Shown in pieces: positions 7,417 to 15,497 of a DNA stretch of 64,000 nucleotides. Under the pieces are notes generated by a model. The model ran no database searches. It was not told where the DNA came from and saw nothing but the letters and a program-made list of their open reading frames with translations. A program made the translations under genes and the position numbers. Source of the DNA: Dietzia sp032248695 (GTDB lineage: Bacteria; Actinomycetota; Actinomycetes; Mycobacteriales; Mycobacteriaceae); contig NZ_JAVHXC010000005.1 of the NCBI RefSeq assembly GCF_032248695.1, forward strand, positions 186,001 to 250,000, in the 5' to 3' direction. Each line of letters starts with the position of its first letter. Positions within the stretch are counted from its first letter, which is position 1.

Positions 7417-10280
7417 AGTTCTCCAGTCGGATCGGTGGCGGTCTCGAACAGCTCGGTGTTGCGGGAGACGTAGGCCGCGAGTTCGGTGCGGCCCCGGACC
7501 CCGAGCTTCGAGTAGATGCGCGTGAGGTGGTACTGGACGGTCTTGACGGACAGGAAGAGTTCCTCGGCGGCCTGGGCGTTGGTGCGGCCGGCGGCGACGA
7601 GGGTGGCGACGGCGCTCTCCTGGGGGGTGAGGGTGCTGTTGCCGCCGGTGCGGGCGACGTCCACGCCGCCCGCGCGGCGTTCGCGTTCGCAGCGTTCCAC
7701 GTAGGCGCGGGCACCGAGCTGTTCGTAGATGTCGCGGGCGGTGCCGAGGGCGAGGTGTGCCTCGCGGCGGCGGCCGGCGCGGCGGAGGGTCTGCCCGTAG
7801 CCGAAGTGCATGCGCGCGGAGTAGTAGGGCATGGCGAGTCCGTCGAGCTGGTCGAGGCTGCGACGGAAGATCCGGTTGCACTCGTCGACGTCACCGCGGA
7901 CGGCGGCGATGCGGGCGCGGACGGCGCCGAGGCGGGCGAGCGTGGAGCGGTGGCCCTGCCGCTCGGCGCGGGACTCGGCGGGTCCGATGAGCGTCTCGGC
8001 CTCGTCGAGTCGGCCCGCCAGCACCAGCGCGTGGGCGTAGAGGTCGTGCCACGGCCAGTAGCCCGGTTGGTCGATGTCGATCCGGGCGGCAAGGGCGACG
8101 AGGGGTTCGGCGGCGAGCCGGACCGAGGTGTAGTCGCCGGTGGCGGCCGCGACCTGCATCCGGGCCATCGCCGACGGGATGACCTGGACGGGGTACGCGT
8201 CGGCGCTGGTGGTGAGGTTCCGCAGGTGCGCGGCGGCGCCGAGGTGGTCGCCGCGCATCGAGCGGATCACGGCGCCGGGCCAGTGCACCACCGGGGCCAG
8301 CAGGTCCAGTTCGAGGTCGTCGACCCGGCGGGCGGCGGTGTCCACCACGCGGAGGGCGTCGTCCCAGTCGCCGCGCAGCAGGAGGGTCCGGGCGAGCCAG
8401 GCCTGGGCCCAGATGGAGATGCGGGCGGAGCCGGAGACGTCGGCGGTGGGGACGGCCGAGCCCAGGTGGCGCCGGGCGGTCTCGAGGTCGTCGCGGGCCA
8501 GCGCGATCCAGCCCGACGCCATCTCGAACCGTTGCGCGACCGCGGGGGCCAGGCCCGCGAGCCGCTCCTCGACGGGCGGCGTGGCGTCGGCCCCGTCCTC
8601 GATGGCGCGGCCCAGCGTCTCGATCGCCCGGGCCTCCTCGACCTCGGGCTGATCGGGGCGTCCGCTGCCGGTGACCACGGTGGCCCAGTGGCGGATGCGG
8701 CCGGGGCGCCACTGGCACAGGGAGTGCACGACGAACTTCTGGGCCAGGCTCACCGGGTCCGAGACCGGGGCGCCGGAGGCGGGGTCCTCGCGGGCGGCGA
8801 GCGCACGGTCGAGCAGGACCTGCGCCTCGCCGGCGTGGCCCAGGTGGAGGGCCAGGGAGCCGAGCACGGCGTCCCGGCGGGGGTCGGACCGCACGCGCTC
8901 CAGGCTCTGCGCCAGAGACCTCGCCTCGCTGATCCGGCCGGCGTTGAGGAGGGCGTCGACCCCGTCGATCTGCAGGTCGCGGGTGCGCCCCACGTCCGGC
9001 GTGAGTGCGGCGGCGGTGAGGTAGGCGTGCCCGGCCGCGCTCCACCGTCCGGCGCGGGCGTGCATGAGGGCGCGGGCCCGCAGGGTCTCGGACAGCTCCG
9101 AATCCGGCCCGATCGACGCGGAGGCGCGGTGGTCGAGCGCGGCGTCGAGGTTCCCGGCGTCGTCGGCGATCCGGGCGGCCAGGGCGTGCATGCGGAGGAG
9201 TTGGCTGGGCGGGACGCCGCGCAGCACCGCGGACCTCAGGAGCGGGGAGCGGAACCGCACGCTGGCCGCGCCGGGCTCGAGCTCGACGCGGACCAGGTCG
9301 GCACCGTGGGCCACGTCGAGGGCGGCCGCGATGACCCCGGGCGAGACCGTGGCGCGGGACCGTGCCGCGAGCAGGGCGGCCAGTGCGTCGTAGTTGACGG
9401 GGGGTGACAGGACGGCGGCGGCCTCGATCACCGCGCGGTGACCGGGGTCCATGCCGTCCAGCAGGGCGCCGATCTCGCGCTCCACGGAGGCGGGCAGCGG
9501 CGGGACGGAGAAGGGGGCGTTCCACCAGGAGTCGGGGGCCTCGTCGGCGACCGTCGCGACGGCGCCGGCCTCGCCTCCCGTGTAGTCGAGGAGACGTCGG
9601 GCCGCGGCGGCGGACGGCTCGCGGCCGGTCCGGGTGGCTACGAGCGTGCGGATCTCGGACTGGTCGAGCGCACCCAGGCGCACGGTCTCCCGCGCGAGTG
9701 CGGAGCACAGTTCCGCCGACGGTCCCTGCGCGGGGCTGCCCAGGGTGAGCACCAGCATGACGGAGGCCCCGGCGGCGGCCTCGAGCGCCGAGGCGAGGCC
9801 CCTCAGGGAGGCGGGGTCGGCGTACTCGGCGTCGTCGACCACCACGACGGCCCCCGGACCGGCCGAGACCAGTGCGAGGGCGAGCGCCTCGACCAGGACC
9901 CGGCCCCCGTCCTCCTCGCCCGGATGCGCCATCTCGGCGACCCCGGCCACCTCGGCCCCCCTGGCCACCCCGGCCACCTCGGACCCCTCAGGGGCGGGCC
10001 GGCGGGCGGGCTCGTTCTCGGGACGGGGTAGGCGTTCGAGCACCCGCGCGGCCACGACCCACCGGGCGTCCTTCTCCCACGGCAACGCCCGGACCAGCAC
10101 GGACGTCACGCCGGACAGTTCGGCGACGACGGAGTCGACGAGGTGGCTCTTGCCACCCCCGTCGGCCGCGGTGACCAGGACGATCGAGGACCGCTTGCCC
10201 ACCACCGCGCCGTGGATCGCGTGGAGGCGATCCGCGGCGCGGTGGTGACCGTAACGGGGAACCGGATGGGCGAAGGTCAT
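7413..10280 (-). CDS. Large ATP-binding LuxR-family transcriptional regulator of the ben operon
   Basis: A 955-residue LAL/MalT-like regulator. An N-terminal P-loop ATPase has Walker A AADGGGKS at 38-45 and a Walker B-like VVVVDDAEYAD near residue 150. A long helical, TPR-like middle is followed by a C-terminal LuxR HTH (about 884-940, LTPQE...AAEELFLSVKTVQYH). It probably senses an aromatic ligand and activates ben/cat genes; this is inferred from position. C. glutamicum has a LuxR-type regulator (cg2641, BenR) in its ben cluster between benD and benK, whereas here it sits between benK and benE. It follows the MFS gene by 4 bases with no clear Shine-Dalgarno and overlaps benE by 4 bases. Confidence 0.85.
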   Translation of the reverse strand: MTFAHPVPRYGHHRAADRLHAIHGAVVGKRSSIVLVTAADGGGKSHLVDSVVAELSGVTSVLVRALPWEKDARWVVAARVLERLPRPENEPARRPAPEGSEVAGVARGAEVAGVAEMAHPGEEDGGRVLVEALALALVSAGPGAVVVVDDAEYADPASLRGLASALEAAAGASVMLVLTLGSPAQGPSAELCSALARETVRLGALDQSEIRTLVATRTGREPSAAAARRLLDYTGGEAGAVATVADEAPDSWWNAPFSVPPLPASVEREIGALLDGMDPGHRAVIEAAAVLSPPVNYDALAALLAARSRATVSPGVIAAALDVAHGADLVRVELEPGAASVRFRSPLLRSAVLRGVPPSQLLRMHALAARIADDAGNLDAALDHRASASIGPDSELSETLRARALMHARAGRWSAAGHAYLTAAALTPDVGRTRDLQIDGVDALLNAGRISEARSLAQSLERVRSDPRRDAVLGSLALHLGHAGEAQVLLDRALAAREDPASGAPVSDPVSLAQKFVVHSLCQWRPGRIRHWATVVTGSGRPDQPEVEEARAIETLGRAIEDGADATPPVEERLAGLAPAVAQRFEMASGWIALARDDLETARRHLGSAVPTADVSGSARISIWAQAWLARTLLLRGDWDDALRVVDTAARRVDDLELDLLAPVVHWPGAVIRSMRGDHLGAAAHLRNLTTSADAYPVQVIPSAMARMQVAAATGDYTSVRLAAEPLVALAARIDIDQPGYWPWHDLYAHALVLAGRLDEAETLIGPAESRAERQGHRSTLARLGAVRARIAAVRGDVDECNRIFRRSLDQLDGLAMPYYSARMHFGYGQTLRRAGRRREAHLALGTARDIYEQLGARAYVERCERERRAGGVDVARTGGNSTLTPQESAVATLVAAGRTNAQAAEELFLSVKTVQYHLTRIYSKLGVRGRTELAAYVSRNTELFETATDPTGEL

Positions 10281-10284
10281 GCGG

Positions 10285-11823
10285 TCAGCGTAGATCCGTC
10301 CGGGCGGGGGAGACGGTCCCGTCGACGGGGCCCGCCCCGGTACCCACGCCCGCCGGCGGGGCGGCGTCGGCGTCCGGTTCGAACCCGAGCGGGGCCGCGG
10401 GCGCCGCGGTCCGGGTGGGTTCGGGCAGTCCGGGTGAGCGGGGCACGGCCAGCGTCAGCGCGGCGCCGGCGAGGGCGATCCCGCCGAACACCAGGAAGGA
10501 CGTGTCGGCCTCCAGGCCGGCCGCCACGAGGAAGCCGCCGATGACCGGGCCGAGGATCCCGCCCAGGCGACCGAAGCCCGCGCACCACGCCACGCCCGCC
10601 GCGCGGGCGCCGGTCTCGTAGTAGTTCGACACGAAGCCGTACAGCAGGACCTGGGTGCCGATGGTGCCCATGCCCGCGGCGGCGACCAGCGCCACCACCA
10701 GCGCGAGCGGCGGGGAAAGGGTGATGGCGACCAGCGCCAGCGTCGCCAGGACGAACGAGCAGGCGACGATCACGCGCGGCCCGTGCCGGTCGGCGAGCCA
10801 GGACGCGGCCAGGCCACCGACGATCGCACCGCCGTTGAGCACCAGCAGGAATCCCAGCGAGCTCTTGGCGTCGATCCCGTAGTTCTCCATGATCGTGGGC
10901 AACCAGGTGTTGAGGCCGTACGTCAGCAGGAGCCCGGCGAAGCTCATGAAGCCCAGCAGCGCCGTGCCCAGGCGGTAGCGGGGCGACAGCAGGGCGGCGA
11001 AGCCGGTGCGGTAGCGCGCCTCGTCGTCGTCGCCCTTCTCCGTCGACGTGCCCGCGGTGGGGGGCACGCCCTCGGTCCGCGCCATCTCCGCTGGCAGGCC
11101 CGTGGCCTCGCAGATCAGGGCCGCGCGCCGGGTCCGGCCGCGCGAGGCCAGCCAGCGCGGCGACTCGGGCAGCGCGAACCACGCGTACGGCAGGATCAAC
11201 ACCAGCGGCAGGGCGCCGATGAGGAACAGGCCGCGCCACCCGATGTGGTCCCGCAGGGCCATCGCGAGCGCGGAGGCGAGGACGCCGCCCGCGGGGATCC
11301 CGCTGTAGACCACGGCGTTGAACAGGTTGCGGCGGCCCGCCGGGGCGAACTCGGCGATGATCGCGCCGGCCGTGGCGACGATGGCCCCGATCCCCAGGCC
11401 GGTGAGCAGGCGCAGGACGCCGAACGTCGTGATGTCCCGGGCGAACGCGGTGGCGGCCATGCCGATGGAGAACCACGCGATCGCGCCGAGCATGATCCGT
11501 CGGCGCCCGATCCGGTCACCCACGGCGCCCGCGCTCAGGGCACCGATCATCACGCCGACGAGGGCGTACGAGCCGAGCGCGCCGGCCTGCGCCGCGCCGA
11601 GGGCGCCGATCTGGGAGGGGTCGGCCATGAGCGCGGGCAGGACCGCGCCGTAGACCACGAGGTCGTAGCCGTCGAACAGGATGGCCATCGCGACCACGGC
11701 GAGGACGCCGTAGACGGTCCGGCGGTGTGCGGGGGATTCCCACACGTCGGAGGGGGTGCCGCCGCCCGGGGGCGGGCTCGAGGGCACCGGGCGGCTGGAG
11801 GGCACGGGAGTGCTCTGGGACAC
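10285..11823 (-). CDS. benK: MFS aromatic acid:H+ symporter (benzoate transporter, BenK-like)
   Basis: A 512-residue permease of the aromatic acid:H+ symporter family. About 12 membrane segments are visible. The AAHS signature LFDGYDLVVYG is in TM1 and the loop motif DRIGRRR follows TM2. Its place between benD and the luxR gene, 4 bases from the latter, supports benzoate as substrate. GTG start at 11823 is preceded by GGAG. The cytosolic N and C termini are rich in Pro, Ser and Ala. Specificity towards a related aromatic acid cannot be excluded. Confidence 0.85.
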   Translation of the reverse strand: MSQSTPVPSSRPVPSSPPPGGGTPSDVWESPAHRRTVYGVLAVVAMAILFDGYDLVVYGAVLPALMADPSQIGALGAAQAGALGSYALVGVMIGALSAGAVGDRIGRRRIMLGAIAWFSIGMAATAFARDITTFGVLRLLTGLGIGAIVATAGAIIAEFAPAGRRNLFNAVVYSGIPAGGVLASALAMALRDHIGWRGLFLIGALPLVLILPYAWFALPESPRWLASRGRTRRAALICEATGLPAEMARTEGVPPTAGTSTEKGDDDEARYRTGFAALLSPRYRLGTALLGFMSFAGLLLTYGLNTWLPTIMENYGIDAKSSLGFLLVLNGGAIVGGLAASWLADRHGPRVIVACSFVLATLALVAITLSPPLALVVALVAAAGMGTIGTQVLLYGFVSNYYETGARAAGVAWCAGFGRLGGILGPVIGGFLVAAGLEADTSFLVFGGIALAGAALTLAVPRSPGLPEPTRTAAPAAPLGFEPDADAAPPAGVGTGAGPVDGTVSPARTDLR

Positions 11824-11973
11824 GGGAGGGCTCCGTTCAGGTGGTGGCGGGGTGCCGGTGGAAGGGGTCGGTCGCGGGGTCCGGTCGCCGGGGACCGGAC
11901 CGGTCGCGTGGAACGGTCGGGAGGGCCGGGCCGGGCGGGAGGGCCGCCCGGCTCGGGAGGGGGAACGGGCCGG

Positions 11974-12807
11974 TCAGCCCTGGTCGCCACCGGCGACCGG
12001 GAGCACCGATCCGGTGATGTAGGAGGCCTCGTCCGAGGCGAGGAAGCAGATCGGCGCGGCCTGCTCGTGGAGGGTGCCGTAGCGGCCCATCACCGTGGAG
12101 TCGACGGTCTGCTCGACGATCTGGGAGTACCAGGCCTTCTCCTGCTCGGTGCGGGCGTCGCCGCCGCGGGAGATCTTGCGCTCGGGGGCCAGGGTCCCGC
12201 CGGGGGCGGTGGCCACCACACGGACCCCGTGGGGCGCGGCCTCCAGGGCCAGCGCCGAGGTCAGGCCGTTGACACCGCCCTTGGACGCGGCGTACGGGAC
12301 CCGGTTGACCCCGCGCGTCGCGACGGACGAGACGTTGACGATCGTGCCCGCGCCCGCGGAGACCATCGTCGGCAGGACCGCGCGGCACATCCACAGGGTC
12401 GGGAAGAGCGACCGGCGGATCTCCGCCTCGATCTGCTCCGGGGCGTACTCCTGGTACGGCCGGGCCCAGATGGTGCCGCCGACGTTGTTGATGAGCGTGT
12501 CGATCCGGCCGTGCGCCCCGAGCGCGGCCTCCGCGGCGGCCTGCGCGCCCTCGAAGGTCTCGAGGTCAGCTCGGGCGGGCACCACGCGATGGCCGTCGGG
12601 CGACACGGCGGTCAGTTCCTCGGCGACCCCGGTGATGAGGTCGGCGCGGTCGACCACGGTGACCAGCCCGCCCTCGCGGACCACCCGATCGGCCACCGCT
12701 CGGCCGATGCCCTGGACGGCGCCGGTGATGAGCACCGACCGCCCGGCGAACCGGCCCGGGGCGATCACGGGGGGAGTGGGGTCGTACTCGCCGACGGGCG
12801 CGCTCAC
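11974..12807 (-). CDS. benD: 1,6-dihydroxycyclohexa-2,4-diene-1-carboxylate dehydrogenase
   Basis: A 277-residue short-chain dehydrogenase. It oxidises and decarboxylates the benzoate cis-diol to catechol with NAD+. The cofactor motif is TGAVQGIG near residues 29-36, NNVG lies at mid-protein, and the catalytic YAASK follows SSVATRG. The GTG start overlaps the benC stop (GTGA), so translation is coupled to the reductase component. A 150-bp gap separates it from benK. Function is well supported by the benABCD order. Confidence 0.93.
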   Translation of the reverse strand: MSAPVGEYDPTPPVIAPGRFAGRSVLITGAVQGIGRAVADRVVREGGLVTVVDRADLITGVAEELTAVSPDGHRVVPARADLETFEGAQAAAEAALGAHGRIDTLINNVGGTIWARPYQEYAPEQIEAEIRRSLFPTLWMCRAVLPTMVSAGAGTIVNVSSVATRGVNRVPYAASKGGVNGLTSALALEAAPHGVRVVATAPGGTLAPERKISRGGDARTEQEKAWYSQIVEQTVDSTVMGRYGTLHEQAAPICFLASDEASYITGSVLPVAGGDQG

Positions 12808-14852
12808 GACGCCGCCTCCGCGGTCTGCTCGGCCAGCGCCGTGCGCATGGTGGCCTTGGCGTGCTCGGTGTGGCGGCGGATGAGGTACCGCGCCGCGTCC
12901 CGGTCGACCGTCTCGAACGCCGTGACGATCTCCAGGTGCTCGGGGACGATCTCCTCGGACACCCAGCGGGCGTCGGGCAGGACGCTGTTCATCACCTGGG
13001 TCACCTCCAGCATGCGGTAGGCCTGCAGCAGCGAGTCGTTGCCCGTGCAGCGGAACAGGAACTCGTGGAACTGGGCGTTCGCGGCGGTGAACCGCTCGGG
13101 GTCGAGGAAGTGGTCGCCCTCGATGTACTGGTTCGCCGACTCGGCGAGCATCCGGAACTCGGCCAGGCGCGCGGCGTCGAGGCGGCCCATGGTCAGCTCG
13201 ATGACGCCGAGTTCGAGCGCCATGCGGGCGTCGAACTGGGCGTCGGAGTGGCCGATCGCGGGATGGACCTCGCCGCTGACGACGCCGGGCGCCGAGGTGA
13301 TGGTCTCGGACCGGTCGCCGCGGGCCAGCGAGATGGTCGTGGCGGTCTGCGCGGCGCCCGCCCCGGAGGAGGGGCGGAGCGTGACCCGGGGCGGGGTGTA
13401 GCCGACGGGTCGGGCGGCGATGGGCGCCTCCGGCTCGGCCGCGGCGACCGGTGCGGTGGAGAGTCCGGGCGCGGGCGGGGTGTAGCCGACCGGGCGGGCG
13501 GCGATGGGGGCCTGCGGCCCGGCCGCGGCGGCCGCGGGCGCCGGGTGACCGCCCGGGGCGGGCGGGACGTAACCGACGGGCCGGGCCTCGATCGGGGGCA
13601 CCGGCTCGCCCGGCGAGCGGGCGAGGAGGGGGGTCACGGGGGCGACGCGCGCGGCGGGGGTCGTTGCGGGCGCCGCGGCGGGGGCGACGTCGGCGGTGTC
13701 CTCGGGGACGGGCGCCGCGGCCTCGTCACCGTCACCGTCCGCGGACGGTGCGGGGGTGGCGGTGTCGACGACGAGGGAGCCCTCCTCCACCGGCTGCGCC
13801 GGGTCGGGGCCCGTCTCCGCGGGGGCGGACGGGGCGGGCGCCGCGGCGGCCGGGGTGAACTTCTCGTAGTAGAAGTGCGTGACCTGCAGGCCCTCGTCGT
13901 CCAGGAACCCGCGCACGGCCTCCACCATCGGCGGGGGGCCGCACAGGTAGATGTCGGCGGTGCCGTCGTGCAGGTGCTCCGGGGTGATGAGGCCGGTGAC
14001 GTACCCGGAGTTGGGGTGGACGGTGTCCGGGTCGGCCACCACGAGATCCCAGGTCATGCCGGGGATGCGGGTGGTGTACTCGTCGAGCAGGTCGGTGTAC
14101 ACGACGTCGGTGTCGAACGAGGTGCCGTAGATGAGGTGGATCGGGCGGTCGGTCGTGCCGGCCGCGGCGAGCGTCTCGAGGATCGACAGCACCGGTGCGA
14201 GCCCGGTGCCACCCGCGAGCAGCAGGAGCGGTCGCGTGGACTCGCGCAGGAAGAAGCTGCCCATGGGGCCCGTCAGTTCGAGCCGGTCGCCGACAGCGCA
14301 GCGCTGGGCGAGGTACTCGGACATGGCGCCGCCGGCCGCGTACTTGATGAGGAACGACAGGTGCGTCGAGGAGGCACCGGTGGAGAACGAGTAGGACCGG
14401 GTCTGGTCGGTGCCGGGGACGGCGATGTTGACGTACTGGCCGGGCAGGAACGCCAGCGCGTCGCGGTCGTCCAGCTCCACCGTGAGCGCGAACGCGCCCT
14501 CCGCCAGCCGCTCGACGGCCGTCACGGTGGCGGGGTGCGCGGCCGCGGTCGTCTTGGCGACGTCCGACGTCGTGGGGATCTGCAGGACCAGGTCGGAACG
14601 CGGCACCATCTGACACGGCAGGCAGTAGCCGGCCTCGGCCTCGGCGTCGGTGAGCGCGTCGTCGATGTAGTCGCCGCCGTCGTACTCTCCGGACTCGCAC
14701 AGGGACTTGCACGTCCCGCACGCGCCGTCCCGGCAGTCGAGGGGGATGTTGATCCGGGCCTTGTACGAGGCGTCGGCGACGGTCTCCATAGGACCGCAGG
14801 TGACGAAACGCGTCACGCCGTCCTCGAAGCTCAGGGCCACCTGATAGCTCAT
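12804..14852 (-). CDS. benC: Benzoate 1,2-dioxygenase reductase BenC fused to a C-terminal FCD domain
   Basis: A 682-residue protein; classical BenC is about 340. A 2Fe-2S ferredoxin domain (C40, C45, C48, C80), an FAD domain (RSYSFST at 152-158) and an NAD domain (AGGTGLAP at 213-220, CGPPPMV at 304-310) occupy residues 1-334. A Pro/Ala/acidic linker (335-540) carries three copies of (E/A)ARPVGY(V/T)PP at 422-431, 451-460 and 479-488. Residues 541-672 resemble the FCD domain of FadR-type GntR regulators, with candidate metal ligands H596, H639 and H661/H664; the usual Asp is N592. No HTH is present. The reductase passes electrons from NADH to BenAB. ATG 14852 has AGGAG upstream. The tail may sense a ligand or aid assembly; its role is unknown to me. 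Confidence 0.92.
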   Translation of the reverse strand: MSYQVALSFEDGVTRFVTCGPMETVADASYKARINIPLDCRDGACGTCKSLCESGEYDGGDYIDDALTDAEAEAGYCLPCQMVPRSDLVLQIPTTSDVAKTTAAAHPATVTAVERLAEGAFALTVELDDRDALAFLPGQYVNIAVPGTDQTRSYSFSTGASSTHLSFLIKYAAGGAMSEYLAQRCAVGDRLELTGPMGSFFLRESTRPLLLLAGGTGLAPVLSILETLAAAGTTDRPIHLIYGTSFDTDVVYTDLLDEYTTRIPGMTWDLVVADPDTVHPNSGYVTGLITPEHLHDGTADIYLCGPPPMVEAVRGFLDDEGLQVTHFYYEKFTPAAAAPAPSAPAETGPDPAQPVEEGSLVVDTATPAPSADGDGDEAAAPVPEDTADVAPAAAPATTPAARVAPVTPLLARSPGEPVPPIEARPVGYVPPAPGGHPAPAAAAAGPQAPIAARPVGYTPPAPGLSTAPVAAAEPEAPIAARPVGYTPPRVTLRPSSGAGAAQTATTISLARGDRSETITSAPGVVSGEVHPAIGHSDAQFDARMALELGVIELTMGRLDAARLAEFRMLAESANQYIEGDHFLDPERFTAANAQFHEFLFRCTGNDSLLQAYRMLEVTQVMNSVLPDARWVSEEIVPEHLEIVTAFETVDRDAARYLIRRHTEHAKATMRTALAEQTAEAAS
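13388..13591 (-). repeat. Three diverged repeats in the BenC linker
   Basis: Three spaced coding repeats of roughly 28 residues share the core ARPVGY(V/T)PP followed by Ala/Pro-rich spacer. They encode residues 421-488 of BenC. The cores are almost identical and the spacers diverged, suggesting internal duplication of a tethering element. Confidence 0.75.
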
Positions 14853-14906
14853 GGGGTTCACTCCTGGTCGCTGGCGGTGTCGGCCGCGCACGGCGACCGG
14901 GTGGGT

Positions 14907-14932
14907 GCCGGCGCCCCGTCGGGGGCGCCGGC
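14907..14932 (-). terminator. Hairpin between benB and benC
   Basis: An 11-bp perfect GC stem (14907-14917 and 14922-14932) with loop GTCG in the 91-bp benB-benC gap. It could partly terminate transcription or protect the benAB part of the mRNA, giving more oxygenase than reductase. Confidence 0.55.
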
Positions 14933-14943
14933 GCGGTGTGGTG

Positions 14944-15453
14944 TCACACCATGTAGACGTCCACGATGTGGTGGATGTAGTCGTTCTTCAGGACCACCTT
15001 CTTGTAGGTGATCAGCGGCGACTCACCGGTGACGTCGAGGGTGTAGAAGGACGTGCCGAAGTACTGGTCGGTCGTCTTGTAGCGGTAGTAGGAGGACAGC
15101 CAGTTGAACCGGATATCGACCTCGCCGGGACGGCGGTCCAGTACCTCGACATTGCTGATGAGGTGATTGGTGCGCGGCTCGGGCAGCGACGTGGCGGACG
15201 AGCGGTCGGTCCGGATGCGGAACACCCGGTCCTCGATCCCGGCCCGGTTCGGGTAAAAGATCAGCGAGATCTCCGAGTAGGGGTCGGTGGTGAGCTCGCC
15301 GTCGTCATCCCAGGCGGGCATCCAGTACATCGCGTCCTCGCGGTAGCACTCGATCCACTGCTCGAACTGACGGTCGTCGAGCAGGCGTGCCTCGCGGAAC
15401 AGGAAAGCGGAGATCTCGTCGACTGAGATCGACGCCACGGCGGGTGCGGTCAT
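14944..15453 (-). CDS. benB: Benzoate 1,2-dioxygenase small (beta) subunit
   Basis: A 169-residue SnoaL-fold beta subunit of the ring-hydroxylating dioxygenase. Typical features are FLFREARLLDD near the N terminus, the Trp/Tyr-rich WIECYREDAMYWMP segment, and a C terminus ending VDVYMV. It stabilises the alpha3beta3 oxygenase with BenA and has no catalytic metal. The ATG start at 15453 lies 44 bases downstream of the benA stop, with GAAAGG as the likely Shine-Dalgarno. Confidence 0.95.
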   Translation of the reverse strand: MTAPAVASISVDEISAFLFREARLLDDRQFEQWIECYREDAMYWMPAWDDDGELTTDPYSEISLIFYPNRAGIEDRVFRIRTDRSSATSLPEPRTNHLISNVEVLDRRPGEVDIRFNWLSSYYRYKTTDQYFGTSFYTLDVTGESPLITYKKVVLKNDYIHHIVDVYMV

Positions 15454-15497
15454 GATCAGGCCTTTCGTGGGGCGGGAGGGTTCGGACTGCGGGCGTC

